The translations under genes and the position numbers were made by a program. A stretch of 64,000 bases of DNA, from the NCBI GenBank assembly GCA_006438735.1, contig RCZF01000004.1:419521-483520 (forward strand), read 5' to 3'. Below, in pieces: positions 45,361-54,606 of this stretch (position 1 is its first letter; the number at the start of each line of letters is the position of its first letter). Source of the DNA: Sphingomonas koreensis. GTDB taxonomy: Bacteria; Pseudomonadota; Alphaproteobacteria; Sphingomonadales; Sphingomonadaceae. Under the pieces are notes generated by a model that searched no databases, had not been told where the DNA came from, and saw only the letters and a list, made by a program, of their open reading frames with translations.

Positions 45361-45451
45361 CCGCCATCGCCGCGAAGGCGGGAACCCATCGTATCGTTTG
45401 CAGCAAGTCCAATCGGCAGGAGCTGGGTCCCCGCTTTCGCGGGGATGACCG
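45361..45451. repeat. Palindromic repeat between convergent pepSY and gdh
   Basis: Left arm CCGCCATCGCCGCGAAGGCG and right arm CGCTTTCGCGGGGATGACCG form an imperfect hairpin in the gap where the iron operon and the glutamate dehydrogenase gene converge. The arms match the family seen at 16461 and 39753. In this position it may act as a bidirectional terminator. Confidence 0.78.
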
Positions 45452-45460
45452 GTTGGGGCG

Positions 45461-48400
45461 TTACCGCCCCAGCAGCACCCTCGCCTGCCCGGCGATCTGC
45501 GCGAGCATCGCCGCGCTCGGCGACGGCGCCTGGCGCGCGCGGCCGACGAGGCGGTTGAACTGGGCGATGCGATCGGCGTTGGCGGCGAGCCAGGCATCGA
45601 CCATCGCTTGCGGGTCCTGCTCGGCGCGGCTGAGGAATTCGAGCCGCAGCTGCTGGAAATCGCGTGCCAGGCCGGCGATCAGCAGACGCTCCCACGGATC
45701 GCTCGAGGCGATCCGCGCGGCATTGGCCTGCGCCCAATCGAGCCCGAGCGCTTGGCCCAAGCGCGTGAAGGCACGCGTCAGCACGGCTTCGTCGAGACCG
45801 AGCCGCTGGCCGAGATCGGCGAGGCCGACCGCGCCGTCGAGCTCGAACAGATGAACCACCTTCTGCACCAGCTTCTTGGGCGAGCCGGCAAGCTCGAGCT
45901 GATCGGCGATCCGGGTGCTTTGCGCGCGCGCTTCATCGAGCAGCAGCGATTTGGTCTGGCGGCCGAGTTGCTCGATCCCGCTCGCCATCCGATCGAGCAC
46001 CGCGCCGGGGCCGGTCCCCGGCCGGCAGACGCGCAGCAGATCGGCGATCTGCGAGCGGGTAGCGACGGCAACCTCGTCGAACAGCGCGATCCGCGCCGTC
46101 TCCGGCATCGCGGCGGTTTCGATTTCGGCCCAGAGCGCAGGCAGATCGAACAGCCGTTCGGCGGCGACGAACATCGCGGCGATGTCAGAGATCGATGCGC
46201 CTTCCTCCTCCGCGAGCTCGAGCGGATGGAGCACGCCGAGCCGATTGACGATGCGGTTGGCGAGCTTGGTCGCGACGATCTCACCGCGCAGCTGGTGCGC
46301 ATCGATCGCGGCGGCGAACTTTTTGCGCATCGCCGCCGGGAACGCCTGTCGAAGGTCACCAAGCAGATCAGGATCGCGGCCGAGATCACCCTGCTCGATC
46401 GCGTCCTGAATGGCGAGCTTCGCCGTCGCCAGCAGTACCGCGAGCTCGGGCCGGGTCAGCCCCCGCCCTTCCTGTTCGCGGCGTAGCAGATCGTCGTTCG
46501 AGGCGAGCCCTTCGACGGCGCGGTCGAGCCGGCCGGCGGTCTCGAAGATTTCGATCGCGCGCACGAAGCTGGGCAAGGCGCGCGCGCCCTCATTCTCCAT
46601 GATCGACAGCGCCAGCGTCTGCAGGCGATTGTCCTCGAGCACCAGCGCGGCGACGTCATCGGTCATCGAGACCAGCAGCTTGTTGCGCTGCTCGAAGCTC
46701 AGCCGGCCCTCGATCACCTCGCGGTTGAGTGCGATCTTGATGTTGACCTCGTTATCCGAGCAATCGACGCCGGCCGAATTGTCGATGAAATCGGTGTTCA
46801 TCCGACCGCCCGCCGCGGCGAAGGCGATGCGCCCGGCCTGCGTTACGCCGAGGTTCGCGCCTTCGCCGATCGCCACCGCGCGCAGCTGCTCGGCGTTGAC
46901 GCGAAGCCGATCGTTGATCGGATCGCCGACGTCGATGTGGTTTTCCGCCGCCGCCTTCACATAGGTGCCGATGCCGCCGAACCAGATCAGATCGACCGGG
47001 CTCTTGAGGATCGCCGAGATCAGCGCGGCAGGCTCGAGCTCGCTTGCCTCGATGCCGAGCGCGTCGCGGACCTGGGGGGACAATTTGATCGTCTTGGCGG
47101 TGCGTGGGAAGACGCCGCCGCCCTTGGAGATCAGCTTCTTGTCGTAATCCTCCCAACTCGATCGCGGCAGATCGAACAGCCGCTGCCGCTCGGCCCAACT
47201 GGTCGCCGGATCGGGCGCGGGATCAAGGAAGATGTGACGGTGATCGAACGCCGCGAGCAGCCGGATCGTCTTCGACAGCAACATGCCATTGCCGAACACG
47301 TCGCCCGACATGTCGCCGCAGCCGACGACGCGGACGGGATCGGTCTGCACGTCGACGCCGCGCTCGGCGAAGTGGCGCTGCACAGATACCCACGCACCCT
47401 TGGCGGTGATGCCCATCGCCTTATGGTCGTAGCCATAAGAGCCGCCGCTCGCGAAGGCGTCGCCTAGCCAGAAGTTGCGCTCGATCGCCAGCGCGTTGGC
47501 GACATCGGAGAAGGTTGCGGTGCCCTTGTCGGCGGCGACGACGAAATAGGGATCGTCGCCGTCATGGAGGACGACCTTGGCCGGATGCACGATCGCGCCC
47601 TCGACGATATTGTCGGTGAGCGACAGCAATGCGCGGATGAAAATGCGGTAGCTTTCGGTGCCTTCCGCCATCCAGGCGTCGCGATCGGCCGGCGAGGGCA
47701 GCTGCTTGGGATAGAAACCGCCCTTCGCGCCGGTCGGCACGATAACCGCGTTCTTAACGCGCTGCGCCTTCATCAGGCCGAGAATCTCGGTACGGAAATC
47801 GTCGCGCCGATCGGACCAGCGAAGCCCGCCGCGCGCGACCGGGCCGGCGCGCAGATGGATGCCCTCGACACGCGGGCTATACACCCAGATCTCGCGCCAC
47901 GGCACCGGCGCGGGCAGCCCCGGCACCAGGCTGCTGTCGAGCTTGAAGGCCAGCGCTTCGCGCGATGCCGGAGAGAAAGCGTTGGTGCGCAGCGTCGCGG
48001 CGATGACGTTGCGGAACGCGCGCAGGATACGATCATCGTCGATCGCCGCAACGGCGTCGAGACCGCGATCGATCGCGCTGCGCGCCGCCTCGATCGCGGC
48101 CTCGCGATTGCGCTGTGCGGGATCGTGCGCGGCCTCGAACCGATCGATCAGCGCCGCCGCGACGGCAGGCGCGCGGCGCAACGCATCGACGACGGTGGTG
48201 AGGCTATAGCCGAGCCCGGCCTGGCGCAGATAACGGAACCAAGCGCGCAGCAGCACGACCGATCCGGGCTTCATCCCGGCATCGACGATCAACCGATTGA
48301 ACGCATCGTTCTCGGCCTTGTTTTCGAGCACGGCAGCGATCGCGCCTTCGAGCACGGCGTTGTCGCCGTCGCAGATACGCTCGTCGCCGGCTGAAATCAG

Positions 48401-50086
48401 GAAATCGTGGATGAAGCCGTGATCCTCGCCGGCGAGTTCGGTCGGCACTTCCTCGATCACGCGAAAGCCGAAATTCTCGAGCACCGGCACCGCGTCGCTG
48501 AGCGCGATCGGGCCGCCGTAGCGGTAGATTTTCAGCCGCGGCGTGCCCCGCGCGCAGCGATACAGCCGAACCTGGCGATCGTCGGCATTGTCGAGCGCGG
48601 CGAACCGCAGGATGTCGCAAGCAGCTTCTTCGGGCGGATTGGCGGTGCGATAGCCATTGGGAAACGCCGCGGCGTGGCGCAGCGCAAGCCGCGCCGCACG
48701 CGCCGGCTCGACATGCTCGCCGAGCGCGGATTCGACCGCCGGCCGCCAGCCGCGCACCATCTTTTCAAGCCGGGCGTCGAGCGGCGCGGTATCGGGAATG
48801 CGCGTTTCGCCGCGGAGATCGAGCGTATAGCGGATCAACGCGACGACGCCGTCCTCCATCGCGATCGACCAGCTGAGCAGATCGGCGTTGGCGGCTTCTG
48901 ACAGCATCTCGCCGATTGCGATGCGGCGCGCGGTGGTGAGATCGTCGCGCGGCAGCCAGACGAAGGCGAACAGATGCCGCCCCAGCGTCGAGCGGACAAT
49001 CACCAGCTTGGGCCGCGGGCGATCGGCCAGCGACATGGCGGTAAGCGCGAGTTCCTCGAGCTGATCGGGCTGGAACGCCGCGACCAGATCGTGCGGCAGC
49101 GCGGTCAGCGCGTGGGTCAGCGCCTTGCCGGTGTGGCCCTTGGGATCGAAGCCGAACTTGTTCTCGAGTTGCGTCAATCGCGCGCGCAACACCGGCACGG
49201 CCTGCGGCGGTGCGCTGAGCGCGGCGCTGGTCCACAGCCCGGCATGGATCGACAGCCCGGCGACCTTGCCGTTCTCGATCACCGGCGTCAGCGCCAGATC
49301 GAGCGGCAGATAGCGGTGCACGGTCGAGATCAGATTCGATTTCAGCAAAAGCGGCGCCTCGCCGCCCTTGTCGAACCAGGCGAGCGCGCGCTCGCGCGAC
49401 GGCTCGGCGAGCATCGGCACGCGTTGCGCATTGCGGGCGATGCCCAGTTTCTGGCTCGCGCGGCCGTCGCGCATCCACGTCTCATGGCCGAGCAACGTGA
49501 AGTGACGCTCGAGGAACCAGCGCAGCAGCGCCGCGCCCTCCGCGCCCGCTTCGCTTGCATCGAGCCGGGCGGCGTCATCCGCCATCGCCGTTTCGAGCTT
49601 CTTCCAGTCGTTCACCGCCGATCGGACGTCGGCGAGATTGCGCTCGATCGCCTCGACCAGGTCGCGCCGCTCGCGCGCATCGGCGCGCTCCATCTCGATA
49701 TAGATCATTGATTCGGGCGATTCGACGCCCCCAACACGCTGCAACTTGCCGTCGGCGCCGCGCGCGACGCACAGCACCGGATGGATGATCCGGTCGATCG
49801 CGATGTCGTGCGCGCCGATCGTCGCGGCGATCGAATCGACCAGGAACGGCATATCGTCATTGATGATCGCCAGCCGCATCCGCCGGCGGCCCTCTTCGCT
49901 GCCCGGCAAGGACTCGAGCGACACGCGCGGCGTGCCCGGCTGGCGTACCTCGGCAAGCGCGGCGACGAATTCGGCCGCCGCCGTCCGCTCGGCCTTGCCG
50001 AAGCCTTGAAGTTCGCCGGGAAGGGCGCCGTCAACCAGCCGCTTGGCGAGGGTGTCGGACAGCGATTTGAGCGTGGTAGTAGCCAT
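45461..50086 (-). CDS. gdhB: NAD-specific glutamate dehydrogenase, 180-kDa type
   Basis: Large catabolic NAD-dependent glutamate dehydrogenase (GDH-180) of 1541 residues. The central part with LRAGPVARGGLRWSDRRDDFRTEILGLMKAQ, NAVIVPTGAKGGF and VGCGDMSGDVFGNGM corresponds to the catalytic and NAD-binding regions of the family; the N-terminal third contains the ACT-like regulatory segments. It makes 2-oxoglutarate from glutamate. The ATG at 50086 gives MATTTLKSLSDTLAKRL; the frame continues 12 codons upstream. It is a single intact frame. Confidence 0.95.
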   Translation of the reverse strand: MATTTLKSLSDTLAKRLVDGALPGELQGFGKAERTAAAEFVAALAEVRQPGTPRVSLESLPGSEEGRRRMRLAIINDDMPFLVDSIAATIGAHDIAIDRIIHPVLCVARGADGKLQRVGGVESPESMIYIEMERADARERRDLVEAIERNLADVRSAVNDWKKLETAMADDAARLDASEAGAEGAALLRWFLERHFTLLGHETWMRDGRASQKLGIARNAQRVPMLAEPSRERALAWFDKGGEAPLLLKSNLISTVHRYLPLDLALTPVIENGKVAGLSIHAGLWTSAALSAPPQAVPVLRARLTQLENKFGFDPKGHTGKALTHALTALPHDLVAAFQPDQLEELALTAMSLADRPRPKLVIVRSTLGRHLFAFVWLPRDDLTTARRIAIGEMLSEAANADLLSWSIAMEDGVVALIRYTLDLRGETRIPDTAPLDARLEKMVRGWRPAVESALGEHVEPARAARLALRHAAAFPNGYRTANPPEEAACDILRFAALDNADDRQVRLYRCARGTPRLKIYRYGGPIALSDAVPVLENFGFRVIEEVPTELAGEDHGFIHDFLISAGDERICDGDNAVLEGAIAAVLENKAENDAFNRLIVDAGMKPGSVVLLRAWFRYLRQAGLGYSLTTVVDALRRAPAVAAALIDRFEAAHDPAQRNREAAIEAARSAIDRGLDAVAAIDDDRILRAFRNVIAATLRTNAFSPASREALAFKLDSSLVPGLPAPVPWREIWVYSPRVEGIHLRAGPVARGGLRWSDRRDDFRTEILGLMKAQRVKNAVIVPTGAKGGFYPKQLPSPADRDAWMAEGTESYRIFIRALLSLTDNIVEGAIVHPAKVVLHDGDDPYFVVAADKGTATFSDVANALAIERNFWLGDAFASGGSYGYDHKAMGITAKGAWVSVQRHFAERGVDVQTDPVRVVGCGDMSGDVFGNGMLLSKTIRLLAAFDHRHIFLDPAPDPATSWAERQRLFDLPRSSWEDYDKKLISKGGGVFPRTAKTIKLSPQVRDALGIEASELEPAALISAILKSPVDLIWFGGIGTYVKAAAENHIDVGDPINDRLRVNAEQLRAVAIGEGANLGVTQAGRIAFAAAGGRMNTDFIDNSAGVDCSDNEVNIKIALNREVIEGRLSFEQRNKLLVSMTDDVAALVLEDNRLQTLALSIMENEGARALPSFVRAIEIFETAGRLDRAVEGLASNDDLLRREQEGRGLTRPELAVLLATAKLAIQDAIEQGDLGRDPDLLGDLRQAFPAAMRKKFAAAIDAHQLRGEIVATKLANRIVNRLGVLHPLELAEEEGASISDIAAMFVAAERLFDLPALWAEIETAAMPETARIALFDEVAVATRSQIADLLRVCRPGTGPGAVLDRMASGIEQLGRQTKSLLLDEARAQSTRIADQLELAGSPKKLVQKVVHLFELDGAVGLADLGQRLGLDEAVLTRAFTRLGQALGLDWAQANAARIASSDPWERLLIAGLARDFQQLRLEFLSRAEQDPQAMVDAWLAANADRIAQFNRLVGRARQAPSPSAAMLAQIAGQARVLLGR

Positions 50087-50214
50087 GCGCGCCGCTATGC
50101 GCCCGCGCTTTGGGCTTCTCAAGGGGGCGCGAACAGACGCTCAAATGCTGCGCGGTCGCCGCATAGCCGTCGTGGTTTGTTGCGCGGAATCGAGGATCGA
50201 GTGAAACGAAGCGT

Positions 50215-51486
50215 CTATTCGCCCGCGGCGCGAATCGCATGGGCGGTGAGCGCCGCGTCGCCGTCCATGCTGGCGATGATCTCCAGCGTGCCGGCTTCGG
50301 TCGCGCGGGCCAGCAACGTGACGTAGTCGCCGGCGGCGGCGGCCGTCTTCAGGCTGACGCTGGCGAGCGCCGGGCGGGCATCGAGCGCCGCGCGCGCGCG
50401 AACCATCCGATCGAGCGATTTGGCCGGGCGGCGCGCGGCGCGCTCTGCGGCGACGACGCCCTTGATGCCGCCCTCGACCTGATCGAGAAAGCCGACCAGG
50501 CCGCCCGCGGCGATGCCCGAACGGCGCGCGAAGGCGAGCACGGTGGCAAATTCGGTCAGCCGCGTCTTGTCGTAATCCAGGCCGAAGACGAGCTTGACAA
50601 TCGGCGTCATCGGCGCGCGCGCCTGCGCCGTCAGTCCCGCCTCGGCCAGCAGCGCGGCGTAACCGGCGGCGTCGGTGTCGGCGGCGAGCGCGAAATCATG
50701 GGCGCGGCCGAGCGCGCGATACAAGGCCGCGCGGCTGCGCGTATCGGCGGCGCGCGCGGCAGCCGCGGTTTGCCGGGCGAGCATCAGCCGATCGCCGAGC
50801 GAGGCGGCCGCCGGCAGCGGTTCTTCCTCGATCACCGGATCGTCGTCGAGCGTCGAGCTCGGTCCATCGGCCCACACCGGCGCGGACGGCACATGGCGCG
50901 GCGGCGCGTTCTTCACCGAAGCGTCGACCTCGGCATCGAGCCGCGCCTGCGTTTCGGCGTCGACCAGTTCCTTCCAGTTGATCACGCCGTAGATGAAATC
51001 GATCGCGTCGCCGTCCGACGAGAACGGCATCAGGATGCCGCGATACAATGTGTTGTTGCCGCGCGAGCCGTTGAATTCGGCTTCGAAGCCGATCGGCGCG
51101 CGATTGGCGATGATCTGCAGATAGTGATCGGTGAGTCGCGACAGCAACGATCGGCTCGGCACCTGGGCGATATTGGTGATCGACGAATCGAGACCGCATT
51201 CCTCGCGCAGCGCGCGGCCGAGAAACTGGATTCGCGGATTTTCCACGCCGGCGGTGAAATCGAGCAGCACGCTGTGCGGGCCGAAATCGACGATGCTGTC
51301 GGGATCGAGGTCCTCGATCGACGGATAAGCGCGCCCGCCGAGCAGCGACACCCAGTGGTTATAGGCGCGCACATGCATGCGCCGCTCGTCGGTGCCGATG
51401 TCGAGATGCGTCTCGCCGGCATCCGATTCGTGATCGTCGTGGTCGGTATCGATCCGGTCGTCGTCGAAGCCGCGAGCGGTGTCCAT
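50215..51486 (-). CDS. PAS_5 (DUF1332)-domain protein of unknown function
   Basis: Protein of 423 residues. Residues about 35-170 (AYNHWVSLLGGRAYPSIEDLDPDSIVDFGPHSVLLDFTAGVENPRIQFLGRALREEC to LYRGILMPFSSDGDAIDFIYGVINWKEL) form the PAS_5 domain known from alphaproteobacterial proteins linked to envelope and stress control. The remaining 250 residues are Ala/Arg-rich and predicted disordered or helical, with acidic and proline patches. The ATG at 51486 follows a GGGGA stretch. No ligand is evident. The gene stands alone upstream of tRNA-Thr. Confidence 0.75.
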   Translation of the reverse strand: MDTARGFDDDRIDTDHDDHESDAGETHLDIGTDERRMHVRAYNHWVSLLGGRAYPSIEDLDPDSIVDFGPHSVLLDFTAGVENPRIQFLGRALREECGLDSSITNIAQVPSRSLLSRLTDHYLQIIANRAPIGFEAEFNGSRGNNTLYRGILMPFSSDGDAIDFIYGVINWKELVDAETQARLDAEVDASVKNAPPRHVPSAPVWADGPSSTLDDDPVIEEEPLPAAASLGDRLMLARQTAAAARAADTRSRAALYRALGRAHDFALAADTDAAGYAALLAEAGLTAQARAPMTPIVKLVFGLDYDKTRLTEFATVLAFARRSGIAAGGLVGFLDQVEGGIKGVVAAERAARRPAKSLDRMVRARAALDARPALASVSLKTAAAAGDYVTLLARATEAGTLEIIASMDGDAALTAHAIRAAGE

Positions 51487-51653
51487 GCGCAATCCCCAGG
51501 GGTCCAAACCCGTTCCTGAAACCGGGTGTGCACCATGCGTGGTAAACTTTGCGTAAAGGTCTGGCCCGGCAAACGGACGCTGCGTTGCCGCTTGTCAGCC
51601 CCCGCCCAAGCTGGTAATCGCGCCGCCTTCCAGCCGCCCATCCCCGGGCGAGC

Positions 51654-51729
51654 GCCGCTTTAGCTCAGCTGGTAGAGCATCGCATTCGTAATGCGGGGGT
51701 CACAGGTTCGAGTCCTGTAAGCGGCACCA
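51654..51729 (+). tRNA. tRNA-Thr (anticodon CGU), attachment site of the mobile element
   Basis: A 76-nt cloverleaf including CCA: acceptor stem GCCGCTT pairs with AAGCGGC, D arm TTAGCTCAGCTGGTAGAGC, anticodon loop ATTCGTAA with anticodon CGT at 51687-51689 (position 34), and T arm CAGGTTCGAGTCCTG. The integrase gene starts 151 bp after its 3' end, the usual arrangement when integration happened in the tRNA 3' half, so the tRNA 3' end is most likely attL core. Confidence 0.95.
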
Positions 51730-51816
51730 GTCCATACCGAGAACAAGGCTGGAAAACCGCAGAAATCTGCGGTAAACTGGCTTTCGGCGGTCCCATGAAA
51801 TCTCATTATGTTCCGC

Positions 51817-51880
51817 CGTGGCCCACTCAAAAGGGGCCACGAATCATGGGGCCACGAACGGTACAGGAGGCGTGGCCCCA
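51817..51880. repeat. GGGGCCACGAA direct and inverted repeats in front of the integrase
   Basis: GGGGCCACGAA occurs at 51833-51843 and again at 51848-51858, 15 bp apart. It is flanked by inverted copies CGTGGCCC (51817-51824) and CGTGGCCCC (51871-51879); TGGGGCCACG at 51847-51856 and CGTGGCCCCA at 51871-51880 are perfect reverse complements. The cluster ends at the integrase start codon. Such short repeats beside an attachment site may be integrase arm-type or excisionase sites. Confidence 0.5.
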
Positions 51881-53097
51881 TGCTTACGGTAATGCAGATT
51901 CGAGCGCTCAAACCAGCTGAGCGCCCATTTAAAGTTGCGGATGCGGACGGTCTCTATTTGCTCGTGCAGCCTTCCGGGACCCTGCTCTGGCGTTTCCGCT
52001 ACCGATGCTGCGGCATCGAGCGGAAATTATCTCTGGGAAGCTTTCCCGACGTTTCCTTGCCTCAGGCCCGCAGGAAGCGCGATGAGGCCAAGGCCGAGCT
52101 GGATGACGGTATCGACCCGGTGGAGGAGAAGCGCCAGCGTCGCCTGAAGGCTGAGCTGGCGGCCCAAACGACCTTCGGATTAGTAGCCGAGGAATATATC
52201 CAGAAAATGGAGCGGGAAGGAAAGTCGCCTGCGACCCTCAAAAAGGCGCGCTGGTTTCTCGAACTTTTGGCCGGCATCGCGAAGCGCCCAATTGCTTCGG
52301 TAACGCCCCACGAGCTTCTCGACGTTTTGAAGCGTGTCGAGCGTCGCGGGCATCACGAAACCGCGCTCAGGCTACGATCGTTCGCGGGACGCGTTTTTCG
52401 CTACGGTTTCGCTACGCTGCGCACTGAGCGAAACCCGGCGGACATTTTGCGCGGCGCGCTAACAGTCCCTCGCGTCAAACACCATGCGGCAATCGTCGAG
52501 CCAAAGAAGGTTGGCGAATTGCTTCGCGCAATCGATGGCTATCAGGGCAGGCCGGAGACCCTTCACGCGCTAAGGATCGCGCCGCATGTGTTTCTCCGGC
52601 CGGGTGAACTGAGGCAGGCGAAGTGGAGCGAGATCGATTTCGCAGAGAAGGTTTGGCGCGTGCCGGCTGAGCGGATGAAGATGAAACAGGCGCATGCAGT
52701 GCCGCTCTCTCGACAGGTGCTGTACCTTCTGCAGGATCTGCGATCGCTTGCCCGGGAAAGCGAGTTTCTATTCCCGGCGCTTCACACCACCAAGCGGCCC
52801 CTTTCGGACAACACATTGAACGTAGCGCTTCGCCGCCTTGGGTTTGAACACGACGAAATGACCAGCCATGGGTTCCGTGCAATGGCTAGCACTCTCCTCA
52901 ATGAGTCAGGTCTTTGGCACCCCGACGCCATCGAGCGCGCCTTGGCCCATGGCCAAAAGGACAAGGTTCGCGCTGCCTACCATCGCGGCGCTCATTGGGC
53001 GGAGAGGGTTCGCATGGCGCAGTGGTGGTCAGATTACCTCGATCAGCTTCGCATCGGCGGCGAGGTTATCAAGGGCAAGTTTCGTAAACGAGCATAA
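51880..53097 (+). CDS. int: Tyrosine-type site-specific integrase (P4 family)
   Basis: Phage P4-type integrase of 405 residues. The N-terminal DUF4102-like arm-binding domain begins MLTVMQIRALKPAERPFKVADADGLYLLVQPSGTLLWRFRYR, followed by the core-binding SAM-like domain and the catalytic domain with Arg in LRPGELRQAKW, Lys/His-region, HGFRAMAST (His-X-X-Arg) and the AYHRG tail with the nucleophilic Tyr. All catalytic residues are present, so it should be active. AGGAGG lies 9 bp before the ATG at 51880; the open frame extends upstream. It inserts the element into tRNA-Thr. Confidence 0.95.
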   Translation: MLTVMQIRALKPAERPFKVADADGLYLLVQPSGTLLWRFRYRCCGIERKLSLGSFPDVSLPQARRKRDEAKAELDDGIDPVEEKRQRRLKAELAAQTTFGLVAEEYIQKMEREGKSPATLKKARWFLELLAGIAKRPIASVTPHELLDVLKRVERRGHHETALRLRSFAGRVFRYGFATLRTERNPADILRGALTVPRVKHHAAIVEPKKVGELLRAIDGYQGRPETLHALRIAPHVFLRPGELRQAKWSEIDFAEKVWRVPAERMKMKQAHAVPLSRQVLYLLQDLRSLARESEFLFPALHTTKRPLSDNTLNVALRRLGFEHDEMTSHGFRAMASTLLNESGLWHPDAIERALAHGQKDKVRAAYHRGAHWAERVRMAQWWSDYLDQLRIGGEVIKGKFRKRA

Positions 53098-53494
53098 CCA
53101 CAATGGCGCAATCTGGGCCGTTATCCGACTGGCAGCTTTGAGGCAGCAATATGGGCAAAGCGGCCGCAGTAGCCCGCCATTTCGATCGACGCATATCACG
53201 AGCTCTACTCTGATAGAGTCTCCTTTCAGGCGCAACCGACGACCGAGCACATGGTCCAAGCCTAAGCTCGCTTTCGACGCGTTGGAGTTAGCGACGTCTG
53301 GCGGCCATAAGGCAGAATCTCGCTCATGCATGATTTCGCCGTCATGTGGTTGACACATGGCCGTCCCAATCGGCGTCGGAAATCTGCTTCCTTGGTCATT
53401 AAGTCGCCGCTCCGGACTGGTCCGCCGCCACTATCGAATACGCCGCGCATCACGACCTGGGTTGCTAGCTCGTCATCCACGAATACCGCCCAAT
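53098..53494. other. 397-bp gene-poor stretch after the integrase
   Basis: Only short, unconvincing open frames on either strand. The base composition is lower in GC than the flanking chromosome and no promoter, repeat or RNA gene is evident. It may be the remnant of a lost gene between the integrase and the HEPN-zinc-ribbon gene. Confidence 0.4.
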
Positions 53495-54460
53495 CTAGTC
53501 GTCCTTGTTGGCGAGGTACTCGTGATACGAGCAGAGCAATCGGTCAGGGTCGGCGAGCAGATCGCTGACCGGGATATTCGTGCCGCAAACCTCGCATCGG
53601 CCCGTCACGTCGGGGAGCCCGTAACCGCAATTAGCGCAAAGCCACTCGTCCTCGATGAAAGTCGCATGGTCGCATGAGGGGCAGTCATAGACCGGTCCTT
53701 CCTCACCCGTTTCCTTGGTGCGGATATAGCATTCAGCGCCAAGTTCTGAATCCACCAGCGTCTCGTAAAAACTCGGCGTATCGAGGATCATCGTGCCGCA
53801 CGCCTCGCAAGCGAGCTTGGCGTCGTCCTGGCTTGTGTTGGCCGGGTCATCCTGAATAACGAGCTCGGACGAGCATTCGGGGCATTCGAACTTCGCGCGC
53901 GCCACCACCCTTGAATGCCAGCGGACCGACGCGAGCGTCGCGCGCGCGCGTGCCAACTCGCCTTCGTAAAGCTCGGTCGTCGCGAGCATCGCAATCCAGG
54001 CCTCTTCGAGATTGACCGCCGGACCTTTGTCGAGCGCGCGGAACAGCTCGGCGATGACCGGGAAACCCTTCGCGATCGCCCGCTTGATGACCTTCGGTTT
54101 GGCGGTCGAGTATTTGTGCTCGATGTCATTGCGAATCCTGCGCAGCTCTTCGAGCCGTCCGACATCGATATCGACACCGAAATCCTTCAGCCGGCGACCG
54201 ATATTGGCGAAGTCGACCGTCGCGGTTCCATCAGCGGCCATCATCATGCGCTCGCCATCGGCGACGGGGCGGACCTTCGCCGCCAGGATCACGTCGGGAT
54301 CTTCATCGGGGAAGCGCTGAACCAGCGCTTCTTTCGCCAACAAGAGAACGCCGGCATAATAATTGCGCACCGCCGAGATGTCGCGAAACGCATCCTGCGA
54401 CTGATAGTCTTCGATCCCCATGCGGATGCTAGCGACGGCATTGTCGAAAAGCGCTGACAT
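53495..54460 (-). CDS. HEPN domain fused to tandem CxxC zinc ribbons
   Basis: A 321-residue protein I do not recognise as a named family. Residues 1-145 look like a HEPN helical domain: VRNYYAGVLLLAKEALVQRF near residue 32, and RRIRNDIEHKYS with the RNase motif R110-N-D-I-E-H115 (RX4H). After a helical linker come five CxxC knuckles: C193/C196, C218/C221, C260/C263, C275/C278 and C289/C292, so two to three zinc ribbons, probably binding nucleic acid. The domain order suggests an RNA-cleaving defence or toxin protein. It is the last gene of a minus-strand block of HEPN and toxin-antitoxin genes on the mobile element. Confidence 0.72.
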   Translation of the reverse strand: MSALFDNAVASIRMGIEDYQSQDAFRDISAVRNYYAGVLLLAKEALVQRFPDEDPDVILAAKVRPVADGERMMMAADGTATVDFANIGRRLKDFGVDIDVGRLEELRRIRNDIEHKYSTAKPKVIKRAIAKGFPVIAELFRALDKGPAVNLEEAWIAMLATTELYEGELARARATLASVRWHSRVVARAKFECPECSSELVIQDDPANTSQDDAKLACEACGTMILDTPSFYETLVDSELGAECYIRTKETGEEGPVYDCPSCDHATFIEDEWLCANCGYGLPDVTGRCEVCGTNIPVSDLLADPDRLLCSYHEYLANKDD

Positions 54461-54606
54461 AATAGTTGAATCCAAAGAAGATGCCAACGGCAGGGCTGCC
54501 TGTCGCAAGTGAGCGCTGCAGAGCGATCAACCGTCGATCAATCGACCTCAGGGCTGACCGGATCGGCAGGGCATTCCAGCCACAGTCGATGACGGCGGTC
54601 GGGACG

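Noticed and set aside
53029..53358. 109-codon frame antisense to the integrase 3' end
   Set aside because: Largely overlaps the integrase on the other strand and shows no convincing domain.
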